Assembly: GCA_012064385.1 (NCBI GenBank)
Contig: QRDG01000398.1
Span: 62,001-126,000 of the forward strand
Length of the DNA: 64,000 nt
Source of the DNA: Puccinellia tenuiflora
Taxonomy: Eukaryota > Streptophyta > Magnoliopsida > Poales > Poaceae
Direction of reading: 5' to 3'
The position numbers and the translations under genes were made by a program. The notes under the pieces are model-generated. The model saw only the letters and a program-made list of their open reading frames with translations, made no database searches and was not told the DNA's origin. Every line of letters begins with the position of its first letter. Position 1 is the stretch's first letter. This document shows positions 1-8,597 of the stretch, piece after piece.

Positions 1-451
1 TGTCACCCGCCGGAATCTCCGCGGCCACGTCGAGGGCGTCCTTGGCAGCCCTGGCGAGCGACGCGGCGTTGCAGAGCCTCGCCTGCGCATCCTCGGCGCT
101 GCTGAGCGCGCCGCTGCTGTGGTCGTACAAGCTATGGGCCATCGCCGCATTGGGCACGAGGCCCATGCCCTCGAGGCAGAGGGGGAAGACCCTGTCGGCC
201 AGGCCGTGGAGCGTGCTGCAGCGCTTGACGTCGCGGCGGGCGCCCTCTAGGACCGTGGCGGGGCAGACTCTGGCGAGGTTAGGCTTGACGTAGCCTTGGG
301 GAAAGCCCACGCGGTCCGCGCGCAGCACCTCGTCCTGCGCCTCGAGCTTGATGATGGCGATGTTGATCAGCCTGACGGATTCCTTCAAGTTGCCGGCCTC
401 CTGGAGGATGTCCGGCATCGTCAGCGCCAGCGACCACCACTCGTTCGCCAT
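1..451 (-). CDS. Partial gene for a helical plant protein, runs off the left edge
   Basis: An open frame on the minus strand starts at an ATG at 451-449 (protein begins MANEWWSLALTMPDILQEAG) and stays open for 150 codons to the window edge, so the C-terminus is missing. Base composition is GC-rich with strong third-position GC, as in grass coding exons. The visible part looks alpha-helical and soluble, with Leu/Ala-rich amphipathic stretches such as RLINIAIIKLEAQDEVLRA and ARLCNAASLARAAKDALDVA. I see no signal peptide or membrane segment and recognise no named domain. It is transcribed away from the gene at 924-1499. That neighbour has similar size and helical character, so the two may be diverged tandem paralogues; this is inference from composition and layout only. 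The start was chosen because a pyrimidine-rich leader lies just upstream and no in-frame upstream ATG looks better. Confidence 0.6.
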   Translation of the reverse strand, partial: MANEWWSLALTMPDILQEAGNLKESVRLINIAIIKLEAQDEVLRADRVGFPQGYVKPNLARVCPATVLEGARRDVKRCSTLHGLADRVFPLCLEGMGLVPNAAMAHSLYDHSSGALSSAEDAQARLCNAASLARAAKDALDVAAEIPAGD

Positions 452-856
452 TAATTGCCGACGCGTGCCGACTCTCTCCCTCTCTCTCTCTGCCTCGCGA
501 GTGCGCTGTGGAAGTTGGAGGGGAAGGTGGAAGAAAGACGACGGGGAAGGAGGAGGAAGGGGATTTATTGGGAGATGGCGGCACGAGGTGAAGCGTGGTG
601 CTTGTTACAGTTGCTTCCGAGGGAAGCCATCCGGAATTTACCGCTTTCCTCTCTCACTGACAGCGTGTCCCGCTCAGCGATTTACCATTTTTCACCGCTC
701 GTAACTTTCCCCATCGTTGGGTTCGGCCGCGGCCGAGGTAAATAGTTGGTTACGGCCGCGGGGCCCACCTCGCCAGTCTGGCTATTTCATAGCACGCCGG
801 TCTCGGAAGCGCAGCGAAGCATTCATTCGTCAGAAATCCAAAACCCACCCGGCACC

Positions 857-923
<67 letters not shown>
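452..923. promoter_or_regulatory. Shared divergent promoter region with microsatellites
   Basis: This 472 bp interval separates two genes transcribed outward. It holds a CT-rich tract at about 471-491, which is the 5' leader side of the left gene, and a (GA)n tract at 861-924 ending on the ATG of the right gene. No clear TATA box is visible. Because both start codons face away from this segment, both basal promoters must lie here if the two gene calls are right. Confidence 0.45.

Positions 924-924
<1 letters not shown>
861..924. repeat. (GA)n microsatellite, about 32 units
   Basis: An uninterrupted GA dinucleotide tract ends directly at the ATG of the 924-1499 gene, so it forms the last part of that gene's 5' UTR. 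Apparent arginine/glutamate or leucine/serine repeat proteins read through it in other frames are artefacts of the dinucleotide. Confidence 0.97.
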
Positions 925-928
<4 letters not shown>

Positions 929-1499
929 GGCGGCGGAGGAGGCGTGGAAGACTCGGTTCCTGGAGTTGGTGGAGCAGGCGGAGCGCCTCTGCCGCCGCCG
1001 AGCCTGGAAGATCGTCTACGCGCGGGCATACCTCAGGGAGCCGATGCGCGCGACACCGGCAGTGCAAGTGCGGACCATCATCCAGCTCGCGGAGCAGGCG
1101 CTCGAGGACGCGGCGGGCGACCTCGCCGACGCGATAACCTTCCTGGGGAGCGCCAAGGAGCTCTCGCGGCGCGGCGGCACCGGCGGCGACGCACCTGATC
1201 CGCTCCCCAGCATCCTCGGCCTCCCCGACATGACATACGTGCAGCGCAAGGCTTCACGGAAGGTCCGGGACGCCAGGATGCTCGCGATTGAAGCGCGCCA
1301 CGCCATGGAGGTGAGCTGCGACTCCCTGCTGTCGATCCGCCTCCTGGTGCACTACCCGCTTCTCCCTGGCGTGGACGACGTCATCGAGACCATGCGCAGG
1401 GACGCCTACGAGCTCCTCGCGACTGCGAAGGAGAAGGTCGACGAGTGCGCCGAGCTGGCCGCCAGCGCTCGAGAGGATGTGTCCGGCGCCGGCAACTGA
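924..1499 (+). CDS. Small helical plant protein of unknown function, 191 aa
   Basis: A single-exon frame runs from ATG at 924, immediately after the (GA)n tract, to TGA at 1497-1499. The upstream in-frame extension reads through the microsatellite and is rejected as non-coding. Composition is GC-rich with grass-like codon use. The protein (begins MAAAEEAWKTRFLELVEQAE) is predicted to be nearly all alpha-helical, with heptad-like Leu/Ala spacing through residues 5-75 and 110-185 and a glycine/proline-rich break near residues 84-100. There is no signal peptide, transmembrane segment or recognisable catalytic motif. It sits divergently to the partial gene at 1-451, which may be a distant relative. 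No function can be assigned from sequence alone. Confidence 0.65.
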
Positions 1500-1780
1500 G
1501 TGTACCGTGCGTGCGACTTGATCGCTAGTTGTTCGTCCGTCGCTAGCGTTCTCTTGACATGCCTGCGTGAAAATGTCTCGTGTTTTCCTGCATGTTCTTG
1601 TGTTCTGCAATTTTGCGTATGATCTAACTGCTGGTTGCTACTTCTACGGTAGAAGTTCTACCTGGATTCTAGTATGAATGGTGCAAGCACTGTTTTCAAT
1701 TCTTAGATTCATATCCCAATGGTTTTGTTGGTTGATGTACGCTGATGTAACCGGGGTTACTAAACTGGGACTGAGGACAA
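1500..1780. other. 3' flank of the helical-protein gene
   Basis: This AT-richer stretch follows the stop codon and probably contains the 3' UTR and polyadenylation site. I see no other gene or repeat in it. Confidence 0.4.
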
Positions 1781-2090
1781 TCTTTGCCGTGCGCATATAA
1801 ATCCCCGGAACACGGCAAAGCATTGCCGTGAGGGAATTGCATGGTGCACGACAAAGGGTTGCAGCACGGCACAGAAGACCAAGAGCACACGGCAAAGTAC
1901 TGGACACGGCACAATGTACATATAACGCACGGCAAATGTTGTCCCCTCGGCAAAGATATCTTTGCCGTGAGCATTTTCAAAGCATGCACGGCAAACCAGT
2001 TGATCAGGATTTGCAACTTTGCCGCGCTCCCAAATAATTCGCGGGAAATATCTTTACCGTGCTACCCTAACGAACTCACGGCAAAGAGTG
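1781..2090. repeat. Cluster of CACGGCAAAG / CTTTGCCGTG motifs, CACTA-like subterminal repeats
   Basis: At least ten copies of a ~10 bp motif occur in both orientations within 310 bp, for example at 1781-1791, 1811-1820, 1821-1830, 1888-1897, 1928-1937, 1961-1970, 1987-1995, 2051-2061 and 2077-2086. Arrays of short direct and inverted motifs are typical of CACTA transposon subterminal regions. No CACTA terminus or TSD is visible here, so this is probably a fragment. Confidence 0.5.
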
Positions 2091-2200
2091 GCCAAATTTT
2101 ATTCCCCTCGCGCCGGTTGATTTCCCGCGCTCTAAATAAATTCGTGGGAACAGTACTACAGCTACTTAGTATTGTCAGGAATCAGGATCATGGGTTAATG

Positions 2201-3233
2201 TGTTGGAATTTTGGCCCAAACAACCGGCCCATTTAACTAATCCAATAATTCCTGGAAATCCTATAGGCCCATGTGGCCCATTCATGCATGGCAAGAGGTG
2301 GGACAAAATGTTTAGTCCCATACCGCCAGTTGGGAGAGAGTTTTACCGGCTTATAAGGTGAGCCTTTCTACCACTAGTATGAGGCATTGAAAAGGGAGAG
2401 AATAAGAGAGAGCCACACGCGCGCTCCTCCTCCGCCACCCGCCTCGCCTCGTCACGACACGTCACGTCACGACGCGCTGCGGGTTGCGGGAATGAGCCGA
2501 GTCGATGGCTATATTTTTGTCACGCGCCACACATGATTGAAATACGAACGGGTGCGCGGAAGCTGAAATGTTTGCTTACTGGACAATTAATTCGAACCTG
2601 AGTGCTTCCTATTCAGTTCGTTTTCAGTCTCTTCGTTTCATCTCCCACGCAGCCTGTTCGCCTTCTCCTCTGTGCCTATAAAAGAGAGGTCGCTCCTCTC
2701 CAAAAAAACACACAACAGCCACACCTCTCATGCGTCTGCCTCCTGGTTCTCGAGCTTTGCGCCACCGATCAAGACTTCTCCATCCCGTTCTGCGGCGTGC
2801 ACCGCGGGACGGGACAGTAGGCCTCCGGAACCCCGACTTTCGTGATCCTGTACGGGAGAGGGGCGATAAGGTTTTTGGGGAGCGCTACCGCGCGACTACT
2901 GACCTCTTTGTCAACACGGACGCCGACGACTTCTTCCCCAACGACGACTACTTCCCCGACGTCAACGACATCTTCGGCGACATGAACACCGACGGCGCCA
3001 ACAGGTCCTCCTCCAACACCCCGTACGTGCTCATTTGTGTTTCACTAGATATCATGCTTCGTACAGTGCTTGTAGCAATCTATGTAGAATTGCTATTTGC
3101 GTACTCTCTAGAATTCCTATTTGTATACTCTCTGTTAGATTGCATGACTAGTTTAATTCATGTTTTATTAGTCATGTTTTATCTACTGTTTTTAAGGATT
3201 AAATTATGTGGAAATTTTCTAATATCTTCAACA
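2201..3233 (+). repeat. 5' LTR of the deleted copia element
   Basis: This 1033 bp LTR begins TGTTGG and ends TTCAACA. A TATAAA box lies at 2677-2682, followed by a pyrimidine-rich leader, consistent with a U3/R boundary near 2705. The last ~290 bp recur at 4653-4942. Confidence 0.88.
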
Positions 3234-4655
3234 ATCCAAAAACCTTATGATAGGAAATTTTCCTTCATTGGCTTTACTGCATCACTAAAGCCTCCTCCTT
3301 TTGTGGGCGTCAATTACAAGAATTGGCGTGCAAGAGCTACTCTGTGGTTTGAAACCATGAAGTGCTTCCACGCTGCTAAAGGCAAGTCTGAAGGAGAGCT
3401 TTCTCCTGAACAGGAGAATGCTTTTCAGGAAGCCGATATCCTCCTGAGAGGGGCTATTCTCAGCATTTTTGGTGAGAAAATCATTGACCCGTATTTTTCC
3501 ATCACTACGGGCAAGGGTATGTGGGATGCGCTCGAGGCCAAATTTGGTGTCTCGGACGCAGGCAGTGAATTGTATGTCATGGAGCAGTTCTATGACTACA
3601 AGATGACTGGTGAGCGCTCTGTTGTCGAGCAGGCTCATGAGATACAGTCCATTGCTAAGGAATTTGAGCAGTTCACGTGCGTCCTACCGGACAAGTTCAT
3701 TGCCGGAGGCATCATTGCCAAGCTTCCTCCCTCGTGGAGTAATTTTGCTACTTCCCTAAAGCACAAAAGACAAGAGTTTTCAGTTATGGATCTCATTGGG
3801 TCTCTCGACGTGGAAGAGAAGGCAAGAGCAAAAGACGCACATGCTCGAGGCTTTGAGGGAGGTTCAAGTGCTAACTTCGTTCAAAAGAAGAACTCCCAGT
3901 CCTACAAGCCCAAGAATAAGAATAAGTCTGAGGACAAAGGCAAGTTTGATAAAAAGAACAAGCCCTCACAGTCTACCAACTTCAAGAGGAAGACCGATAG
4001 GAAGAAGGGATCCTGCCATGTCTATGGTGATCCTAATTGCTGGGCTCCGAGATGCCCTAACCGATTTGAGGAGCGCGACAAGAGCGGCAAGACCGCCAAT
4101 GTTGTCATTGGAGATACTGAAATGAAAGATGATGGGTATGATATATTTCCAACTATCTTTTCAGTATGTCAGTCTCCTGAATGGTTGATTGACACGGGTG
4201 CCAATGTACATGTTTGTGCTGATATCTCAATGTTTTCTTCTTATCAGGTCGCAGGGACTTTCTCCGTGATGATGGGGAACGGGTCACGTGCTTCTGTTCA
4301 TGGTGTTGGTACGGTCGATCTGAAGTTTACTTCGGAGAAGATCGTGCGCCTGAAGAACGTTCATCATGTGCCCGCCATAAATAAGAACCTTGTTAGCGGA
4401 TCTCTTCTGTGTCGAGATGGCTACAAGTTATCTTTTGAGTCCAATAAATTTGTAGTGTCTAAGTTTGGAACCTTTGTTAGTAAGGGCTATGAGTGCGGAG
4501 GCTTGTTCCGCCTATCTTTGTCAGACGTTTAATAATGTTGTTAATCATATTTGCACAACTAGTGAATCAAATGTCTGGCATTCACGTCTTTGTCATATTA
4601 ATTTTGGTTGTATGACGCGGCTAGCCAAAATGAGTTTAATCCCGAATTTCACGAC
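3234..4655 (+). pseudogene. Copia gag-protease remnant, frameshifted and truncated
   Basis: The frame encodes a copia-type Gag (UBN2-like; motifs KPPPFVGVNYKNWRARATLW and GMWDALEAKFG), then a zinc-knuckle region and an aspartic protease with active-site motif WLIDTGANVHVC at about 4184-4219. The zinc knuckle is degenerate: in CHVYGDPNCWAPRC at about 4013-4054 the second Cys and the His of the usual CX2CX4HX4C are replaced by Tyr and Cys. The reading frame stops at 4530-4532. The GAG-pre-integrase segment (motif VWHSRLCHINFGCMTRLAKM) continues in a different frame up to about 4650, so there is one frameshift near 4528. The segment ends where a deletion joins it to the 3' LTR. Upstream the frame fuses with LTR sequence because the untranslated leader is missing. 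It is not expected to make functional products. Confidence 0.85.
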
Positions 4656-4942
4656 GACTACTTCCCCAACGTCAACGACATCTTCGGCGACATGAACACC
4701 GACGGCGCCAACGGGTCCTCCTCCAACACCCCGTACGTGCTCATATGTGTCCACTAGATATCATGCTTCGTACAGTGCTTGTAGCAATCTATGTAGAATT
4801 GCTATTTGCGTACTCTCTAGAATTCCTATTTGTATACTCTCTGTTAGATTGCATGACTAGTTTAATTCACGTTTTATTAGTCATGTTTTATCTACTGCTT
4901 TTAAGGATTAAATTATGTGGAAATTTCCTAATATCTTCAACA
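4653..4942 (+). repeat. Truncated 3' LTR of the copia element
   Basis: This segment matches roughly 2943-3233 of the 5' LTR with about eight visible differences. It is joined directly to the pre-integrase remnant by a deletion, and ends CTTCAACA followed by the TSD TAATG. Confidence 0.88.
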
Positions 4943-4947
4943 TAATG

Positions 4948-5616
4948 TTCTGTGGTTGATAGTTTAAGAACAAAATTACTGTTATTAGATTCTCAATTCT
5001 GCTTGAATGCTGGGATTTGAGCTTGTTCTGTTCTGTGTGTGGTCGGTTTGCACAACAGTATGGAGGTTTGAGTCAAAGCATGATAATGCTATCTTATTTG
5101 TAATTGAGGTTCTGTTCCGCAAGCTGTCATGTGCAGCCACGCCCACGCAGCATGTTCACGGGACAATCCTAGTACTAGGTTAAATTTGCTTCACTGAGAT
5201 GGGAGAGTGGGCCCGATTTCTCTAGATTTTAGTAACTGACTTTGCAGTTTGTCTTAAGCACCAATAAAGATAGATCTAATTTTGAAATTTTTAACCCCCT
5301 ATGATCATCTTGTACTACCAACAAAGATTGAAGACTGAAGAAGGAGCACAAGGAGTTATCAATTTTATTTTACCACTCTTCCTTGTGCATAGCTTGTTAA
5401 TTTGTTGGTACATATATATCTTGATCAAGTAGTAAACATGTATTTTTCGACTTCCATTTTTCTCGAGCCATGTAGGCGCATAGTTCAGTGGCATCTAACT
5501 TATATCCTCCTCCAAGTGTTACATACATGTTGACGCTAGGAAAAGAAGTGTTACAAATATGCATGTTTATTAGTGATGGACTTGATAAATAGTTGATGGA
5601 ACCTCTGATAGAATTT
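4948..5616. other. Intergenic, nothing recognisable
   Basis: This AT-rich sequence has no long open frame, repeat or terminal motif that I can support. It was contiguous with sequence left of 2201 before the copia insertion. Confidence 0.4.
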
Positions 5617-6011
5617 AGGGGAGGGCTGTTTTGGCTCCCAAGGTCTAATGCTCCTGTTCAAATAAAAAAATCAAAATTAATAGTAAAACATTTCAAAAAA
5701 TTCTAAGAAAAAATTGGTGGTGAACACATACAAATTTCATGATGAAGTGAAATTTTTCTGCTCTATGAAAAAATAAACATAATCAGTGTGATGAAAAGAT
5801 ATTTTTTAAATGCCATTTAGGGCAATTTTTTTTGTTTTTTGCATAGAGCAACACAAATGTCATTTCATCACGAAATTCCGCACGCATGTAGAAAACTTGC
5901 ATATGTTCATCACCAATTCTTTTGAGATTTTTTTGTAGTGCATTACTATTTCTTTCGATTTTTTTGTTTGGACAGGTGCATGTGAGCTCGGGATCCAAAG
6001 TGAATTTCTGC
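5617..6011 (-). mobile_element. Foldback MITE, diverged member of the CGGAAATCC family
   Basis: The two ends form an imperfect long inverted repeat: GGCTGTTTTGGCTCCC at the left against a right end whose reverse complement reads CAGAAATTCACTTTGG. Internal arms (reaction to ATTTCATSATG-type motifs) also pair across a central loop near 5800. The ends match, in reverse orientation, those of the elements at 7675-7984 and 15926-16320. I could not find a convincing TSD, so the borders are approximate. Confidence 0.6.
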
Positions 6012-6903
6012 GGAGTTGGCTACTTTTTTGTTGGCCATGTGAGTGTGCATGTTATATAACAATGTCTTTAGCTGTTGGGGGTTGCGAGCAAGTGGTGGTA
6101 ACACATCTAGAGGGGTTTTGAGGGAGCCGTGTACGCATCATGGATGATGAAACCAAGCATTTGAAGTAGTACTTAGAACTCTTATGTAGACATAACAACT
6201 TGTTACTTTCGCAAAGATTGAGTCACCGCGAGCCACCCATTTGTCATTTTTCTTAGCCTAAAATACAAAGAGTTTTGGATTGGTTTTTTTGCACGCCAGT
6301 AGAGTTCATCATTATCAATATCCAAAAAAAAATCCTGAATTTTTTGAAACTTTCAAATGCCATTTTCGAATTTTTCAAACGAGCTCCTTATAACTCGGGA
6401 GCCATTTGTCCACTCTCCGACATTAGTTTAGCTTTTCACGTGCTCCCAAGAATCCCTATGAAAATTCTTGCTCCTGTTCAACTGGGTTTCATTGGTCAAT
6501 GTAGATGGCAGTTGACTTCTTCTTACTCCCCTTGGTCCCTGTACGACAAGAAATTTAAATCTCCCAAATAAATAATACTACAGACTGGAGTACTTGTATT
6601 ATTCTGTAAAGCTATTAATAAGAAAACTGCAGTGGCAGTAGTAAATGATTTCGTAACTCGCTTAAATCAACAAATATTTCATAGTTTGTTTTAACCAACG
6701 TGTTCATCACTACAAGATATTCGAAATAAGAAAACTGCTGGATGTAGTTCAAATTATTTTATACATGATTTTTTGTTCGAAGTGGTGTGTTTTCTCATGG
6801 CTAATTTTATTGTCCCAATAATTTCATGCTTCTTTCAGGTGACATCTTACTCCGATAAAATATTGGTTCACATGGAGACATTAATTTTAATTCTTTACAT
6901 ACA
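6012..6903. other. Intergenic, possible foldback-MITE debris
   Basis: No gene is visible. Around 6266-6425 a stretch containing CTCGGGAGCCATTTGTCCA resembles one arm of the foldback family, but it has no partner arm and I do not call it an element. Confidence 0.3.
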
Positions 6904-6905
6904 TA

Positions 6906-7027
6906 GTCCCTCCGTTCCGAATTATTTGACACAAATTTGTCTACATATGTGTAAATAGACATGTTTTAGGGTATAGATACATCCATATGTAGACAAATCT
7001 ATGTCAACTAATTCGAAAGAGAAGGAG
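6906..7027. mobile_element. Stowaway-like (Tc1/mariner) MITE
   Basis: The 122 bp element starts GTCCCTCCGTTCCGAATTA and its right end reads, in reverse complement, CTCCTTCTCTTTCGAATTAG. It is flanked by TA at 6904-6905 and 7028-7029. The terminal consensus CTCCCTCCGT and the TA duplication are characteristic of Triticeae Stowaway elements. Confidence 0.85.
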
Positions 7028-7068
7028 TACAATCTAAGATATTGTGAGGGTGCAAAATGTTTCTATTA

Positions 7069-7386
7069 GGGCATGTACAATGATAAAGAGCACTAGACTT
7101 CTCTTAACCCTCTACGTTATCTAGAGAAGACAAAAACCACAAGTCGTACGATGCATTATTTCTTATTGTTATCCCTAGCAATTAATGAGAATTAATTAAA
7201 TATTTAAAGTTTTGTGTTAATAAGAGAATGCATATGGTACTACAATTGAGAAAATAGTATCCTCTTAATTTTTAATACACCATCACTAACTTAGGGAAGT
7301 TAACTTATTTTTTTTCTCTCCTCTAACTAAGAAAATCTAACGTGGTAATTCTAAAAGAAAGCTTACGTCACCCATTGTACATGCAC
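7069..7386. mobile_element. TIR MITE, Tourist/Harbinger-like, unassigned family
   Basis: A 14 bp terminal inverted repeat, GGGCATGTACAATG at the left and GTGCATGTACAATG as reverse complement of the right end, brackets a 318 bp AT-rich interior. Flanking trinucleotides are TTA and TAA. They do not match as a direct TSD, so the superfamily is uncertain. Confidence 0.65.
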
Positions 7387-7674
7387 TAAGAAAACCGTAC
7401 AATGTCTCGAGGAAGGAAAAAGTTGTCCGAGTGAACTGGAAAGCGGTAACTCAGTTTAATTTAAGACAACTTCCCTTCCCAATGTACACCGCCAATGGCT
7501 TGCTACAGAATCGAATCGAAAATGACAACTGTCCACTTTTAAGTTCTACCAGAATCCAATCTCGTCGTCTGCCTTGTCAGGTTTTTGTTACTGAAGCTGC
7601 AACTCCATCCAAATCTACACACTCAATGTATCAATGCTTTGCACAAGAATGGTACAAAGAAGCTTGACAAGTTC

Positions 7675-7984
7675 CGGAAATCCATTTTGGTGCCTGGGAG
7701 CATATGCTCCCGGTATTTTTGATAAAATTTAGAAAATCAAAAACTTTTCAAAAATCACGAAAAAAAAAGCATGGTGCGCACCGTCGTGAAAAATTTCGCA
7801 CCGAAATGTCATCGTATGCGCCCTGGGGAAAAATGACAAATTTCTGACAGCAAATTCAAATTTTCGGATCTCATTTGCTGTCAGAAATTTGTCATTTTTA
7901 CCCAGGACGCATACGATGACATTTCGGTGCGAAATTTTTCACGACGGTGCGTACCATGCTCAAGTACGTGCGTGCGCCTCTCTC
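7675..7984 (+). mobile_element. Foldback MITE with 9 bp TSD (Mutator-like)
   Basis: The element starts CGGAAATCCATTTTGG at 7675 and ends CGCCTCTCTC at 7984, flanked by GACAAGTTC at 7666-7674 and 7985-7993. Two arms of roughly 85 bp around the centre (about 7860) pair almost perfectly, including the motif GACAAATTTCTGACAGCAAA and its reverse complement. The outer part of the right arm is shorter than the left, so it carries an internal deletion. The 9 bp TSD points to mobilisation by Mutator-like transposase. Confidence 0.85.
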
Positions 7985-8597
7985 GACAAGTTCACTCTTA
8001 TTTTTTGCAGGTAGGAAGCATATGTATACAATTGATAATTTGTTGTCAGAAATCACATAATCTCACACAGCCACATGGAAAATCTGAGTGTTATTATTAC
8101 AACCTCTCAAGGGCCAGATTAATGTTACGTTCTTACAAACAATAAAAGCAATTTGCATGGCTATCTAGTGTAAGAAAAGGCCACTATTCAGATTAGCTAA
8201 GACGAACTGTACTGTTAACATAAGGAAACACCTATACTACCTTGGCCAGCATGTAATTATTAAATTTCTAACTGCTTCTTTCATCAATCAGATACACATG
8301 ATCACTAGGCTACTGACCTACTCAAGCTTGACTGTCGACAGTGAAAATCTAAGGCCTGGTTTGGAGTAATGGATTTTCGAAGGAGTCCTGGCAGAATTTA
8401 CCCATGGCCTAACAAACTCCATCCTTCCAACTATATAAACTACTGTAAATGATAGCATATGTTGTGATCTGTTTGACATCATGATGTCCTCTTCAGCCAG
8501 AATGCTCGAAAATTGCAATGACCAATAAAGTCCATGATGCACATGAACAATAGATCTGCACCTATCTGCAAAATATTACTCTGCTAAAGTTTCCATG
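7985..8597. other. 3' flank of the PRMT6-like gene
   Basis: This stretch lies downstream of the minus-strand PRMT6-like stop codon and probably includes its 3' UTR. I see no separate gene in it. Confidence 0.4.

Larger units (their letters stand above)
2201..4942 (+). mobile_element. Internally deleted Ty1-copia retrotransposon with TSD TAATG
   Basis: The element starts TGTTGGAATT at 2201 and ends CTTCAACA at 4942, and is flanked by TAATG at 2196-2200 and 4943-4947, so the insertion boundaries are complete. It has one long 5' LTR (2201-3233), a gag and protease remnant, and only the last ~290 bp of the 3' LTR (about 4653-4942). RT, RNase H and most of integrase are missing. No PBS follows the 5' LTR: the LTR end runs straight into gag coding sequence. 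By eye the two LTR copies differ at roughly eight positions over ~290 bp, which suggests an insertion of moderate age. Confidence 0.93.

Noticed and set aside
717..923. N-terminal extension of the 924-1499 gene through the GA repeat (Arg/Glu repeat protein)
   Set aside because: The extension is only the translated microsatellite; the ATG at 924 gives a normal start directly after it.
750..1067. Minus-strand Leu/Ser-repeat frames
   Set aside because: They are shadows of the (GA)n tract and the coding strand of the 924-1499 gene.
2730..3233. LTR-encoded N-terminal part of the 600-codon frame
   Set aside because: It is LTR sequence fused to gag by deletion of the leader, not a natural protein domain.
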